Assembly: GCF_001619585.1 (NCBI RefSeq)
Contig: NZ_LQNT01000011.1
Span: 248,001 to 312,000, forward strand
DNA length: 64,000 nucleotides
Reading direction: 5' to 3'
Source of the DNA: Bhargavaea cecembensis
GTDB taxonomy: Bacteria; Bacillota; Bacilli; Bacillales_A; Planococcaceae
Part shown: positions 6,393-16,216 of the stretch, piece after piece
How the letters are laid out: each line of letters begins with the position of its first letter
Numbering within the stretch: the first letter of the stretch is position 1
Position numbers and translations under genes: made by a program
Notes under the pieces: generated by a model
Seen by the model: only the letters and a program-made list of their open reading frames with translations
What the model was told of the DNA's origin: nothing
Databases searched by the model: none

Positions 6393-9300
6393 AATTCTCC
6401 ACTTTCGTCCTGTTCGACAATGCGATCAGTGCCGGTAGCAGGATCGGCATCATGATGAAGGCCAGGAGGACAAGCCCGACGATGACGACCATCGCGACCT
6501 GGATGAGCGTCAGGATGCCTGACGGAATCAGTGCGGCGAACGTGCCGCCAAGGATGATCGCGGCCGAGATGACGACGCTCCCGATGTGGCGGGCGGCGTC
6601 GACGATCGCAGTCTTCGGATCGCCCCCGGTCTCCTTATAGCGCATCATGAGGAAGATGCTGTAGTCAACGCCCAGCGCGACGATCATGATGAAGCTGAAG
6701 AACGGCACGTTCCAGCCTAGTTCGCCCATGCCGAGGAACCAGTTGCTCAGCAACTCGGTCGCACCGAGCGCCGTGAAGTACGACAGAATGAGCGAAATGA
6801 TGATGAAGACCGGCTGGAGAATGGAGCGCGTGATCAAGATCAGCACGATTGCGATGCCGATCAGCATGATCGCTGCCGTCCGGCTAAAGTCACCCGCCGA
6901 CATCTCCTGCAGGTCAGCGTTCTGTGAAGACTTGCCGCCGACGGCCAGTTCCGCATCCGCCAGTTCCGTGCCCTTCACCGCCGACTGTGCCTGGTCACGG
7001 ACCACCTGGACGACATCCATCGCTTCCGCGGAAAACGGATTGACGTCGAGGATGACCGTCATCTGTGCGGTCTTCCGGTCAGGTGACATATACATGTCGA
7101 TTGCCTCCTGGAAGTCCTCACCTTCAAGGACGTCTTGCGGAACGTAGAACGTGCCGGAAGCTTCGGAGTCGCTCAGGCCGCCGAGGAAGCTCTGCGCCTC
7201 TTCAAGCCCTTCGCTGATCTGACCGAGGCCTTCTGTGCTTGCCGCGAGGCCGGATTGAAGCTGGCCCATCTTTTCCTGAAGGTCGGAAAGCCCCGCCATC
7301 AGCTGCCTCTGTCCGTCATTGACCGTATCGAGCCCGGTCGCGAGCCCGCCGGATTCCTGCTGGATCCGTCCGGCACCGGTTGCCCCCTCATTCAGGCCCG
7401 ATTCCAGTTCAGAGGCACCCGACTGAAGCTGGCCGACTCCTGTCTGCAGGGTGCCCAGGCCGTCTTCCACGGACTGGAGCGAGGCGTTCGCTTCGCGGAA
7501 CTTGGCAAGCACGCCCTCATACTGCGGCGTCATCTCGTCCAGTTGGGCGGTCAGGCCGGCGAGCTGTTCCTGTGCCGCTTTGGCCGTCCCGAGCGCCTGC
7601 CGGACATTCGGGTCCTGTGCCATGTCCGGATTGCTTTCGATCAGTGCGTTGAGCGAGGTCTCGATCTGTCCGAACGCTCCCTGGGCACCGGTCACCGCCT
7701 CGCGGATGCCGTTGAAGGACTGCGTGAACGAGCCGAGACCCGATTCGATCGCTGTGTAGCCGTCATGAAGTTCGGCAACTCCATTTTGAAGGGTCCGGAC
7801 ATTTTCATTGACCGAGGCAAGTCCCTGCCGGATATCTCCGGCACCGGCAGCCCCGTCCTGCATGCCGGACGTTACCTGGCCGAGGGCATCCTGAAGGGAA
7901 GCGGCGCCTCTCCTCAATTCGCCGGTGCCGTCAATCAGGCGCTGGACATTGGAGAGGTCGGTGCTGCTTCCGCCGACGACCTGCCCTTCCGCATCCGTCA
8001 GTCCGCGACGAAGTTCTTCGACGCCCGACTTCGCATCGCCGATACCGCTGTTGAGTGTCCTCGACTGGTCGTCGATATAAAGTTCCCCGATACGTTCGCC
8101 GGCCGGACGGGTCGGCGCGAGAACCTCGGAGACACCATCGACCTTTCCGAGCTTGGCGGCCAGTTCATCCAGCGTCTTCAGCGCTTCCTGCGAATCCATC
8201 GGTTCATCCGTCTGGATCATCACAGTCGCGGGAGATGAAAAGCCGGGTTCGAAGTGCTTTTCAATCACATTGATGCCCTGCTTGGACTCGTATTTGTCGT
8301 CCACTTCATACAGGTCGTTGTAGTTCAGCGTCCCGTCATGCAGAAGGATGAACGGCACGCAGACAGCAAGTGTGAACAGCAGCGCGAGAAACGGCCGGAG
8401 CACCGACTGTCTGGACAGGAAATGCCAGAGCCTGCTGTCGCCGTGCCCTTCGAACGTCTTCGACGGCCAGAACATCTTACGCCCGAGCAAAGCCATGAAG
8501 AACGGATTCAGCGTCATGAGGACGAGCAGCAGCACTGCGACACCGATGCCGATTGCAGACGTCGACTGATACAGCGAGAACTCGGCAAGCGCGAGCACCG
8601 CTACACCGATCATGACCGCGACGCCGCTGTAGAGAACGGTCTTGCCGGCAGTCCGGTACGTTTCAATAAGGGCGGCGACCTTGCTTTCCTGGCAGCTCAG
8701 TTCTTCTTTGAAGCGCGTGAACAGCAGAATGTTGTAGTCGGTCCCGATTCCAAACAGGATGACGACGAGGAACACCTGCGTGAAGTTGGAAAACGGAAAG
8801 TCCCATTTGTCGACCATCTGCGTGACGACGCCGAGCGAGACGAGGTACGACACTCCGACGCCAAGCAGCGAGATAAACGGCACGACCGGGGAGCGGAACA
8901 CCGCGATCAGGATCAGCACGATAAAGACGACCGCAATCAGCTCAGTCTTTTTCACGCCATCTTGCGTCGAGCTCGAAAAGTCATCGGAAATCAGACCGGC
9001 GCCGGTCAGGTACGTGTCGATTCCTTTCGCCTTCACCGCTTCCCCAATGTCTTTCCGGACGTCCTTCAGCTCACCCTGCGCCTGGTCGACCGAGATCTGT
9101 GTCAGGTAAGTCGTCCCGTCTTCGGACACAAGCTGGGCCTCCGCCTGCTCGCTGTCAAATGGCGTCAGGAGATCCGTGATTCCGAGTGTCTTCCGGTCTG
9201 ATTCCAGTCCCTCAATGACGGACCGGATCTCCTCGACCTGGGTTTCGGTCAGTACCTCATCATTGCCGCTGTTAAAGATGGCAATCAGCTCATACCGGTC

Positions 9301-9483
9301 CCCATCGCCGCTCAGGTCTTTCGCCATCTCATCCGCAACGACGCTCTGGAATGAGTCGGGAATCGAGACCTGACCTTTTTCCCGTACCAGCTGTTCCATG
9401 TCCGGCATAGTGACGACGGCCAGCACCGTGGCCGCCAGCCAGAGCACGAGCGCCGTGATTCTTGCTGTCTTTGATTTCATCAT
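6391..9483 (-). CDS. MMPL/RND-family transporter
   Basis: Large proton-driven membrane exporter (about 1030 residues). A first transmembrane helix lies near residue 10. Two MMPL permease blocks, each with about five helices, surround FSNFTQVFLVVILFGIGTDYN in the first half and FFSFIMIVALGVDYSIFLMMRY in the second. Between them lies a long extracellular region rich in heptad-like LQ-SG-L repeats, predicted coiled coil. This matches Gram-positive lipid/drug exporters of the YdgH/YdfJ type. I start at ATG 9483 (AAAGGTGAT upstream). Two palindromes match one in front of the TetR gene, so it is almost certainly repressed by that regulator. Substrate unknown. Confidence 0.9.
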   Translation of the reverse strand: MMKSKTARITALVLWLAATVLAVVTMPDMEQLVREKGQVSIPDSFQSVVADEMAKDLSGDGDRYELIAIFNSGNDEVLTETQVEEIRSVIEGLESDRKTLGITDLLTPFDSEQAEAQLVSEDGTTYLTQISVDQAQGELKDVRKDIGEAVKAKGIDTYLTGAGLISDDFSSSTQDGVKKTELIAVVFIVLILIAVFRSPVVPFISLLGVGVSYLVSLGVVTQMVDKWDFPFSNFTQVFLVVILFGIGTDYNILLFTRFKEELSCQESKVAALIETYRTAGKTVLYSGVAVMIGVAVLALAEFSLYQSTSAIGIGVAVLLLVLMTLNPFFMALLGRKMFWPSKTFEGHGDSRLWHFLSRQSVLRPFLALLFTLAVCVPFILLHDGTLNYNDLYEVDDKYESKQGINVIEKHFEPGFSSPATVMIQTDEPMDSQEALKTLDELAAKLGKVDGVSEVLAPTRPAGERIGELYIDDQSRTLNSGIGDAKSGVEELRRGLTDAEGQVVGGSSTDLSNVQRLIDGTGELRRGAASLQDALGQVTSGMQDGAAGAGDIRQGLASVNENVRTLQNGVAELHDGYTAIESGLGSFTQSFNGIREAVTGAQGAFGQIETSLNALIESNPDMAQDPNVRQALGTAKAAQEQLAGLTAQLDEMTPQYEGVLAKFREANASLQSVEDGLGTLQTGVGQLQSGASELESGLNEGATGAGRIQQESGGLATGLDTVNDGQRQLMAGLSDLQEKMGQLQSGLAASTEGLGQISEGLEEAQSFLGGLSDSEASGTFYVPQDVLEGEDFQEAIDMYMSPDRKTAQMTVILDVNPFSAEAMDVVQVVRDQAQSAVKGTELADAELAVGGKSSQNADLQEMSAGDFSRTAAIMLIGIAIVLILITRSILQPVFIIISLILSYFTALGATELLSNWFLGMGELGWNVPFFSFIMIVALGVDYSIFLMMRYKETGGDPKTAIVDAARHIGSVVISAAIILGGTFAALIPSGILTLIQVAMVVIVGLVLLAFIMMPILLPALIALSNRTKVEN

Positions 9484-9509
9484 CGGATCACCTTTCATTA
9501 TCAGCATGA

Positions 9510-9527
9510 GGAATGAATGTTCATTCC
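9510..9527. promoter_or_regulatory. TetR operator O1
   Basis: Perfect 18-bp palindrome GGAATGAATGTTCATTCC, 27 bp upstream of the MMPL start codon. It shares GGAATGAA-N2-TTCATTCC with two further sites in this locus. Confidence 0.8.
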
Positions 9528-9543
9528 GTTCATTGCGAGTTCC

Positions 9544-9561
9544 GGAATGAAGATTCATTCC
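9544..9561. promoter_or_regulatory. TetR operator O2
   Basis: GGAATGAA-GA-TTCATTCC, 34 bp (just over three helical turns) from O1. It lies between the stop of the tetR gene and O1, so the MMPL promoter probably falls here. Confidence 0.8.
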
Positions 9562-9581
9562 GCTTTGCCCGGGAAGAACCG

Positions 9582-10148
9582 TCAGCTCTCGCTGACGGCG
9601 TCCCAGCAGCTATTTTCGATGCCGGACAGCAGTTCATCGGCCGGCTCAAGCGTCCCGTCTTCGAACATGCGGGACAGATGGAAAATCGTCCCGTATACGA
9701 TTGCAATAAAAGCCTGCGATGGCAAATCGCGCAGCAGCCCGGCTTTCTTTCCCTCATCGAGATGGCTTTCGATAAAGTCCATGAAACCTTCGAAATCTGC
9801 CTTGCTCTGCTCATCTAGAAAATAGGCATTCGCCGTTGCATTGATGAACCGGAAAGCTTCCGGATTCTCCCGGGAATAGCGGATCAGCCGGTAAAACACA
9901 TGGCGAAACTTCTGCCGGAAATCCTCCTGCTCCGGGAAGCCGTCCCTGAGCGTGGCCGCAAACCGGGCCACAGATCCACGGAACAGCTCGTTAACCAGCT
10001 TCTGCTTGTTCTCAAAATAACGGTAGATCGTCCCCGCACCAACCCTTGCCTCTTCGGCGATCATCGGCACCGTCGTCCCGTCATACCCGCGCTCGGCAAA
10101 CAGTTTCTGCGCGGCTCTCAGTATTGTTTCATGCTTACTCTCCGCCAC
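9582..10148 (-). CDS. TetR-family transcriptional repressor
   Basis: 188 residues with an N-terminal TetR helix-turn-helix: HETILRAAQKLFAERGYDG, then AEEARVGAGTIYRYFENKQKL. The variable C-terminal domain would bind the inducing ligand. I take GTG 10148 because AGGAGG is 7 nt upstream; an ATG at 10175 lies upstream of that site. The gene sits directly before the MMPL exporter on the same strand. An 18-bp palindrome upstream of it and two downstream share the same half-site, so it most likely represses both itself and the exporter. Confidence 0.9.
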   Translation of the reverse strand: MAESKHETILRAAQKLFAERGYDGTTVPMIAEEARVGAGTIYRYFENKQKLVNELFRGSVARFAATLRDGFPEQEDFRQKFRHVFYRLIRYSRENPEAFRFINATANAYFLDEQSKADFEGFMDFIESHLDEGKKAGLLRDLPSQAFIAIVYGTIFHLSRMFEDGTLEPADELLSGIENSCWDAVSES

Positions 10149-10183
10149 TGGATCCCTCCTGTTCCCCCCGGTCAACCGAGACC

Positions 10184-10201
10184 GGAATGAACGTTCATTC
10201 C
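10184..10201. promoter_or_regulatory. TetR operator O3
   Basis: GGAATGAA-CG-TTCATTCC, 36 bp upstream of the chosen tetR start; same half-sites as O1 and O2. Indicates autoregulation. Confidence 0.8.
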
Positions 10202-10261
10202 TACATTATAGTCCGCATCTCTCAAATTGCAAGTGCATGATGCTTTTTTGTTCATAAGAAG

Positions 10262-10287
10262 AAAAAGCCGCCTATTCCAGGCGGCTT
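10262..10287 (-). terminator. terminator of the psuK-psuG operon
   Basis: Minus-strand stem AAGCCGCCT/AGGCGGCTT with a T-rich tail, 10 bp past the psuG stop. Confidence 0.8.
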
Positions 10288-10296
10288 TTCAAACAA

Positions 10297-11214
10297 TCAG
10301 CTGTTCAGTTTGTTGTAGGCAACTGCAATTCCCGTGCCGACTTTTGCGTTGTGCTTCACAAGCGCGATGTTGGCGACCAGGCTCTTGCCTTCGGTGAGTT
10401 CCTTCACTTTGCCGAGGAGGAACGGAGTCGTCTCCTTGCCGGAAATGCCGTTCTCTTGCGCTTCCTTCAGGGCGTTCTCGATGATGCCGTTGATGAATGC
10501 CGGGTCGAGCTCATCCTCTTCCGGAATCGGGTTCGCGATGACCGCGCCGCCTTCCAGGCCGAGGTCCCACTTCGCCTTCAGCATGCCGGCCACTTCTTCC
10601 GCGCTGTCCGTGCTGATGCTGAGCGGGAAGCCGCTCTTGCGCGTGAAGAATGCCGGAAGCTCGTCCGTGCCGTAGCCGACGACAGGAACACCCTTCGTCT
10701 CAAGGTATTCGAGCGTAAGGCCGATGTCGAGGATCGACTTGGCGCCTGCGCAGACGACGGCGACATTCGTCTTCCCGAGTTCGTCGAGGTCTGCGGAGAT
10801 GTCCATCGTCGTTTCCGCTCCGCGGTGTACGCCGCCGATGCCGCCGGTGACAAACACCCGGATGCCGGCAAGGTCCGCGCAGATCATCGTCGCTGCGACT
10901 GTTGTCGCGCCGAGCTGCTTCGTTGCAAGCAGGTAGCCGATGTCGCGGCGGGATGCCTTTGCGACATTGTCCGCATTGCCGAACATTTCAAGCTCCTTAT
11001 CGGACAGGCCAATCTTGATCTTGCCGTCAATCAGAGCCATCGTCGCAGGGACGGCGCCGCCATCGCGGACAATCTGCTCAACTTCGCGGGCGGTCTGTAC
11101 GTTCTGCGGGTATGGCATGCCGTGGGAGATGATTGTCGACTCAAGCGCCACGATCGGCTTGCCTGCTTCAATCGCTTCTTGTACTTCCTTGGAAAATTCG
11201 AGATATTGTTTCAT
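10297..11214 (-). CDS. psuG: pseudouridine-5'-phosphate glycosidase
   Basis: Splits pseudouridine 5'-phosphate reversibly to uracil and ribose 5-phosphate, a Mn-dependent C-glycosidase. The 305 residues match full length. Seen: [48 protein letters not shown] and an [14 protein letters not shown] block typical of the family. Its start overlaps the psuK stop by 4 nt (ATGA, 11211-11214), so kinase and glycosidase are coupled and form a complete pseudouridine salvage path. Confidence 0.95.
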   Translation of the reverse strand: MKQYLEFSKEVQEAIEAGKPIVALESTIISHGMPYPQNVQTAREVEQIVRDGGAVPATMALIDGKIKIGLSDKELEMFGNADNVAKASRRDIGYLLATKQLGATTVAATMICADLAGIRVFVTGGIGGVHRGAETTMDISADLDELGKTNVAVVCAGAKSILDIGLTLEYLETKGVPVVGYGTDELPAFFTRKSGFPLSISTDSAEEVAGMLKAKWDLGLEGGAVIANPIPEEDELDPAFINGIIENALKEAQENGISGKETTPFLLGKVKELTEGKSLVANIALVKHNAKVGTGIAVAYNKLNS

Positions 11215-12305
11215 CGGAGTTCCTCCATTTCAGTTTTAAGTTGTTCAGCGGACAGCTCCGGCCGCACCGTCGCGCCCGAAGCGAGTGTTTTCGCCGCATT
11301 TACAAGTCCGCAGCGGATTTTCTCATCAAAATCGAGACCTGACAGGTGTCCGTGAAGTACACCCGATACGAACGCATCGCCCGCACCGGTTACGTCTTCC
11401 ACATGGATATCGCTGATCGCAGGATAGTGACGGATCCCGTCCCTGTTCCCTGCCATGACGCCCCTTGCACCTGACGTCACGACCGCGTTTTCGACCCCTT
11501 TGTCCAATAAGAACCGAACCGCTTCTTTCCAGGAAGACTCGTCTTCCACCGGGACACCGGTATAGGTTTCCGTTTCATCCCGGTTGCAGACAAGCCAGGT
11601 GATGCCTTTCAGATCGTCCGGCATCCGGTCCATCTTCGGCGAGGACACCGGGACGACCGCAAGTTCCGTTCCGCTCTGGCGGGACAGTTCCTGCACATGG
11701 GCGACCGTCTCCTTCGGACAGTTCAGGTCAATCACGGCAAGAGCCGACCGTGTGAGGACCGATGCATGGGCGTCGATATAGTCCGGCGACAGGTCGTCAT
11801 AGATGTCCATATCCGCCATGGCAACGACCATTTCGCCGTCCGGATTCAGGACAGCGGAGTACGAGCCCGTTGTCCTGCCCGGCAGCAGCGCCACATCGGT
11901 CAGCTCCACATGGGACGAGGTCGCCTGCTCGATGCGCTGCCAGTCGGCATCATTGCCCGCCACCGTCAGAAGGCTCACCGGATGGCCGAGCCGTCCGATG
12001 TTTTCCGCGACATTGCGTGCGACGCCGCCGACCGACGAAGTCACCGTGGACGGGTTTGATGTTCCTGCCTGCGCAGATGCATTGAGGTGGAACTTCCGGT
12101 CGACATTCGCCCCGCCGATCGCGACGACATGGTTATCGTCTGCGAGAATATAGGCCCGCCCCCGGATGACTCCGCGCCGCATCAGTCCGGAAATCAGGTT
12201 TGCCAGTGCCGGCCGTGAGATGCCGAGCGTTTCCGCCATCTCCTGCTGGGAGAGGTACGGATTACGCCGGATCAGTTCTACGATGGCCGCTTCTTTCTCA
12301 TTCAT
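11211..12305 (-). CDS. psuK: pseudouridine kinase with N-terminal helix-turn-helix
   Basis: PfkB-family sugar kinase phosphorylating pseudouridine. The C-terminal 300 residues show [31 protein letters not shown], and the catalytic [16 protein letters not shown]. The N-terminal 55 residues form a winged helix: [37 protein letters not shown], so the enzyme may also bind DNA and sense its own pathway. ATG 12305 is set by AAGGAG 7 nt upstream. A promoter and a perfect palindrome lie directly upstream. Confidence 0.92.
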   Translation of the reverse strand: MNEKEAAIVELIRRNPYLSQQEMAETLGISRPALANLISGLMRRGVIRGRAYILADDNHVVAIGGANVDRKFHLNASAQAGTSNPSTVTSSVGGVARNVAENIGRLGHPVSLLTVAGNDADWQRIEQATSSHVELTDVALLPGRTTGSYSAVLNPDGEMVVAMADMDIYDDLSPDYIDAHASVLTRSALAVIDLNCPKETVAHVQELSRQSGTELAVVPVSSPKMDRMPDDLKGITWLVCNRDETETYTGVPVEDESSWKEAVRFLLDKGVENAVVTSGARGVMAGNRDGIRHYPAISDIHVEDVTGAGDAFVSGVLHGHLSGLDFDEKIRCGLVNAAKTLASGATVRPELSAEQLKTEMEELR

Positions 12306-12337
12306 CCCCGGCACTCCTTCCCCTAACATTTGTTTCG

Positions 12338-12366
12338 ATTATAAACTTTTGATTAATAACCGTCAA
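12338..12366 (-). promoter_or_regulatory. SigA promoter of psuKG
   Basis: TTGACG (12361-12366, minus strand) and TATAAT (12338-12343) are separated by 17 bp; the transcript would begin about 20 nt before the psuK start. Confidence 0.8.
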
Positions 12367-12369
12367 CTG

Positions 12370-12386
12370 TTTGTATTTTATACAAA
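12370..12386. promoter_or_regulatory. palindrome next to the psuKG -35 box, possible operator
   Basis: Perfect inverted repeat TTTGTAT-TTT-ATACAAA, centred about 14 bp upstream of the -35 box. Position fits an activator or an upstream-bound repressor; the HTH domain of PsuK itself is a candidate ligand. Confidence 0.5.
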
Positions 12387-12434
12387 TGTTTAAACACGAC
12401 AAGCCCGGCTGCATCATCTTTCCCCTACTTGCTG

Positions 12435-12468
12435 TAAAAAAACCGTCCGGTTCATTCAGAGGGACGGT
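12435..12468 (-). terminator. hairpin with T run behind the glmM terminator
   Basis: Minus strand: ACCGTCC/GGACGGT stem followed by seven T. It lies between the glmM terminator and the psuKG promoter region, a second block to read-through. Confidence 0.65.
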
Positions 12469-12554
12469 CTTTCCCTAATGACCAGGCCTGTGATATCGAC
12501 CAGCCTGTGCTCTCCGAATGCGCAGCAAACAAACGTCTCCCAATTCCCCGGAAT

Positions 12555-12587
12555 CAAAAATCCGCCCGGAATTCATTCCGGACGGAT
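12555..12587 (-). terminator. terminator of cdaA-cdaR-glmM
   Basis: Minus strand: 13-bp stem (ATCCG-CCGGAAT type, one mismatch) plus five T, 12 bp past the glmM stop. Confidence 0.85.
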
Positions 12588-12598
12588 CGATTATTCAC

Positions 12599-13951
12599 TT
12601 AAGCTTCCAAGCCCATTTCCGTACGGACGACTTCCGCGATGCGGTTCACGTAGCTGGCGGCTTCTTCCTCGGACTGTGCTTCGACCATGACGCGCACGAG
12701 CGGCTCGGTACCAGATGGACGAACGAGGACGCGGCCGTTGCCCGCCATGTCCTTCTCCACTTCCGAGATGACGGCGGCAACTTTGGCGTTGTCCGTGACG
12801 GCATGCTTGTCGGTGACGCGGACGTTCACGAGTTCCTGAGGGAACATCTGGACGTCCGACGCGAGGTCGGACAGCGTCCGGCCGGTCATCTTCAGGACAT
12901 TGACCAGCTGGAGCGCAGTCAGCAGGCCGTCGCCTGTCGTGTTGTAGTCGAGCATGATAATGTGGCCGGATTGCTCACCGCCCAGGTTGTAGCCGTTCTT
13001 TTTCATCTCTTCTACGACATAGCGGTCGCCGACGGCTGTCTTGACGCTATCCATATCATAGTCACCGATCGCTTTGTAGAAGCCGAGGTTGCTCATGATG
13101 GTGGAGACGACCGTATTCTTGTCTAGCCGGCCTTCGTCTTTCAGGTGGCGCGCCAGAATGAACAGGATCTGGTCGCCATTGACGATTTCGCCGTTTTCAT
13201 CGACAGCGATCAGGCGGTCGCCGTCACCGTCGAAGGCAAGGCCGATGTCGGCACCTTTGTCCCCCACAAAATCGGATAGCACCTCGGGATGGGTCGAGCC
13301 GCAGCCATCATTGATGTTCAGGCCGTTCGGCGAGGAGCCCATCGACGAGATGTCCGCGTCCAGGTCGGCGAACAGATGGGTCGCAAGGGACGACGTTGCG
13401 CCGTGTGCGCAGTCAAGCGCAACATGGATGCCGGTGAAGTCCTCGTCGACCGTCTGCTTGAGGTACTGGATATACTTCTGTCCGCCCTCCTTGTAATCGG
13501 TGACTGTGCCAAGAGCGGCACCGGTCGGGCGCGGCAGTTCGTCGGTTTCCTTGTCCAGCAGCTCTTCGATCTCCGCTTCCTGCTCGTCGCTCAGCTTGTA
13601 GCCGTCGCCGCCGAAGAATTTGATGCCGTTGTCTTCCACCGGGTTGTGCGATGCAGAGATCATGACACCGGCATCCGCGCTCATGGCGCGGGTCAGGTAG
13701 GCGACGCCCGGCGTGCTGATGACGCCGAGCAGCATGACGTCCGCCCCGATCGACAAAAGACCCGCGACGAGCGCGTTCTCGAGCATATGACCGGAGATCC
13801 GGGTGTCGCGGCCGATCAGGACCTGCGGCTTGCCGGATGCATGTTGCGTGAGGATATATCCGCCGTAGCGGCCGAGCTTGAATGCGAGTTCCGGTGTCAG
13901 GCCTTCATTGGCGACACCGCGCACCCCGTCTGTTCCGAAGTATTTTCCCAT
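12599..13951 (-). CDS. glmM: phosphoglucosamine mutase
   Basis: Converts glucosamine 6-phosphate to glucosamine 1-phosphate for UDP-GlcNAc and hence peptidoglycan. The 450 residues are full length. Seen: [12 protein letters not shown] at the N-terminus, the phosphoserine loop ISASHNP (Ser101), the metal loop [14 protein letters not shown] for substrate, and the phosphate loop [16 protein letters not shown] 13951 gives the conserved N-terminus; ATG 13954 is adjacent. It follows cdaR by 38 nt in the conserved Bacillales cdaA-cdaR-glmM operon, in which GlmM is known to bind and inhibit CdaA. Confidence 0.97.
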   Translation of the reverse strand: MGKYFGTDGVRGVANEGLTPELAFKLGRYGGYILTQHASGKPQVLIGRDTRISGHMLENALVAGLLSIGADVMLLGVISTPGVAYLTRAMSADAGVMISASHNPVEDNGIKFFGGDGYKLSDEQEAEIEELLDKETDELPRPTGAALGTVTDYKEGGQKYIQYLKQTVDEDFTGIHVALDCAHGATSSLATHLFADLDADISSMGSSPNGLNINDGCGSTHPEVLSDFVGDKGADIGLAFDGDGDRLIAVDENGEIVNGDQILFILARHLKDEGRLDKNTVVSTIMSNLGFYKAIGDYDMDSVKTAVGDRYVVEEMKKNGYNLGGEQSGHIIMLDYNTTGDGLLTALQLVNVLKMTGRTLSDLASDVQMFPQELVNVRVTDKHAVTDNAKVAAVISEVEKDMAGNGRVLVRPSGTEPLVRVMVEAQSEEEAASYVNRIAEVVRTEMGLEA

Positions 13952-13989
13952 CATGACTCTCTCCTTCACTGTTGACGTTCATTTATGTT

Positions 13990-15387
13990 TCAGGCGGCAG
14001 CGATGCGGACCGTGACCCGTCCCGGAGCCGGTTCGGCTTTGATGCCGGATGGCCCGTCCACATGCACCACGAGTGATGCTTCTCCTTCACTGATGCCGCC
14101 CGCATTGACAAATAGCTTAAAATCGCCGGATTGGGCGCTTTCCACTTCACTTTTCGGACCCCGGATCTTGAGGGAGAGCGACCCGTCCGGCTGGATGACC
14201 TCTCCGGTCTGCCCTTCCTCAAGACCCCGGACTTCTACCGCAAGTCCGTCGAGGGTGCCGGATGTCTCTTCATCGGCAGCTTCGCTGTCTCCTGTGCCGG
14301 ATTCGTTGCTCTGGGCCTGGGCGGTATCCTCGCTGCCGGATGATCCGGCAGCCGGGTTTTCCGCGTCGGCCGCTTCCTCCGACGGTTCGGCCTCGGCCAC
14401 CTGTTCTTCATCGTCTTCGGTCGCTTCCGCCGTTTCCTCGTCATTATCGTTGACCGTCGCACGGACGTCCACATCGATCGATCCCGGAGACACCTTGGTG
14501 ACCCCGGCCGGTTTCTTGAGTTCCACGGTCACTTTCCCGCTTGCTGTTACTTTCGAAACATCGACTGAGACCGGAAGCTCGCCGATCTCATCCAACACAT
14601 TCCTCGGGCCAAACAGCTTGACGGTTTCTGTTGCCGTATTGATGGATTCGATGGTGACGCCTTCCTTCGGTGTGCCGGATTGCTCCAGCGAGACCGGCAC
14701 TGAACGGGAGTACTCGGAAATGTCCGCCTTGACCGTTACTTCGGCCGGCTCGATGATGACGTTCATTTTATTCAGGTCGCGGTCGAGCACGCGAACGCTT
14801 GCCTTCTGTTCGATTGACTCGTCCACGCCCGGGTCGGTCGTGACCGACGCCTTGACAAAGCTGATGGACTCGATGACGCTCTTGGCACCTGTGACCATGA
14901 CGGTCGACGGCTCCGCCTCAAGCGAGTTGATGACATGGTTTTCCGCGAGCAACCGCTCGTTCATCTCCGGATCCACCCGGAATTCCCGGCTGATCCGCTC
15001 TTCGATGACGACTTCGACTGTTTCAGGATCAATCGAAACATCAAGCTTTTCCGACAGATTCTCCGTGTACACCCTGACTTCATGGGAGCCCATTGTGAGC
15101 GCGCGGAGGTCGACGAACACCGTGAAGTCCTTGAGTGTCCTGGTCGTCCGGACGAGATTGCCGGGCCCTTCGATGGTGACGCTGACCGTCTCGGGTGCTC
15201 CCGTGACGACCGTATTTTCATCATCATAATACACTTCAAGCGGCACATCCTGCAGGACGGCGATATCCAGCCCGCCTGCGGCGCGGCTTCCCTGCTCCTC
15301 ATCCGACTGCACGACGAGGAACATCAGGCCGGCGAAGAACAGGGCGATGCCGCGGATAAACCACGGATTATCCATGAACTTATCCAT
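13990..15387 (-). CDS. cdaR: CdaA regulatory protein, YbbR domains
   Basis: Membrane-anchored extracytoplasmic partner that modulates the c-di-AMP synthase CdaA. One N-terminal transmembrane helix (residues about 8-26) is followed by YbbR beta-domains, recognisable from repeated V-x-V-x-GP and VxVDVS/VDLRALT patterns. Three are contiguous (to about residue 305). An acidic low-complexity linker of about 70 residues rich in E, D, A and S then separates a fourth YbbR domain (about 375-465). Its start overlaps the cdaA stop by 8 bp. Length (465) is close to the B. subtilis protein. Confidence 0.93.
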   Translation of the reverse strand: MDKFMDNPWFIRGIALFFAGLMFLVVQSDEEQGSRAAGGLDIAVLQDVPLEVYYDDENTVVTGAPETVSVTIEGPGNLVRTTRTLKDFTVFVDLRALTMGSHEVRVYTENLSEKLDVSIDPETVEVVIEERISREFRVDPEMNERLLAENHVINSLEAEPSTVMVTGAKSVIESISFVKASVTTDPGVDESIEQKASVRVLDRDLNKMNVIIEPAEVTVKADISEYSRSVPVSLEQSGTPKEGVTIESINTATETVKLFGPRNVLDEIGELPVSVDVSKVTASGKVTVELKKPAGVTKVSPGSIDVDVRATVNDNDEETAEATEDDEEQVAEAEPSEEAADAENPAAGSSGSEDTAQAQSNESGTGDSEAADEETSGTLDGLAVEVRGLEEGQTGEVIQPDGSLSLKIRGPKSEVESAQSGDFKLFVNAGGISEGEASLVVHVDGPSGIKAEPAPGRVTVRIAAA

Positions 15388-16216
15388 TCTTCTTCCCTCC
15401 CCGTTTCCGCTTCGAGGCGGCCTGCGGCTCAGGCGCCGGGCCGAACCACATCTTCCGGAGCAATGTTTCGAACTCCTCAGGCGGCAGGTTGCGGTGAAGG
15501 TCCCCGTTGCGCGTCAGGCTGACCGCACCGGTTTCCTCGGAGACGACGATCGTGATGGCGTCGGTCACCTCGCTCAGGCCGAGCGCTGCGCGGTGGCGCG
15601 TGCCGAGCTCTTTTGAGATAAACGGGCTTTCCGACAGCGGCAGGTAGCAGGCCGCTGCCGCGATGCGCTCCTGCTGGACGATGACCGCCCCGTCATGGAG
15701 CGGCGTATTCGGGATGAAAATGTTGATGAGGAGCTCCGACGTCAGATTGGAATGCATCGGGATTCCGGTCTCGATATACTCCGACAGCCCTGTCTCCCGC
15801 TCGATCGAGATCAGCGCGCCGATGCGCCGCTTCGCCATATAGCCGACAGATTTCGTGACGGCTTCGACGAGGCGGTCCCGCTCCTCTTCCTCCGCCATGC
15901 TGCTCCGGGCAAACAGCTTCCCTCGCCCGATCTGCTCAAGCGCTCGCCTGAGCTCAGGCTGGAAGATGATGATGACCGCGAGGAACCCCCACGTCAGCAC
16001 CTGTTCCATGATCCAGTACATGGTCGTCAGGCCCAGCTGTTTCGTGACGAACCAGGCGATGACGACAACGAACACGCCTTTCAGCAGCTGTACGGCCTTC
16101 GTGCCCTTGATGATGGTAATCAGTTTATAAAGAACGTACCAGACCAGAAGAATGTCCAGGATATTCACCAGGACTTCCACCCAGGTCAGGTCCGTAAAAC
16201 GCTCAAAGAACGCCAC
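15380..16216 (-). CDS. cdaA: diadenylate cyclase
   Basis: Makes cyclic di-AMP from two ATP at the membrane. Three N-terminal transmembrane helices (about residues 15-33, 43-60, 68-86) precede a DAC domain with the catalytic DGA (175-177, in TPLHDGAVIV) and RHR (207-209, in LGTRHRAALG). A Lys/Arg-rich tail ends the protein. I choose GTG 16216: AAGGCGGGG abuts the ATG at 16222 but is properly spaced from the GTG, and MAFFERF then aligns with the usual CdaA start. First gene of cdaA-cdaR-glmM. Confidence 0.95.
   Translation of the reverse strand: MAFFERFTDLTWVEVLVNILDILLVWYVLYKLITIIKGTKAVQLLKGVFVVVIAWFVTKQLGLTTMYWIMEQVLTWGFLAVIIIFQPELRRALEQIGRGKLFARSSMAEEEERDRLVEAVTKSVGYMAKRRIGALISIERETGLSEYIETGIPMHSNLTSELLINIFIPNTPLHDGAVIVQQERIAAAACYLPLSESPFISKELGTRHRAALGLSEVTDAITIVVSEETGAVSLTRNGDLHRNLPPEEFETLLRKMWFGPAPEPQAASKRKRGGKKNG

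Noticed and set aside
7135-8238. Open frame antisense to the MMPL coiled-coil region
   Set aside because: Mirrors the repeat-rich part of the exporter, and no independent evidence supports it.
13985-15229. Ser/Thr-rich open frame antisense to cdaR
   Set aside because: Reverse complement of the cdaR frame; Ser/Thr richness comes from reversed acidic and Val codons.
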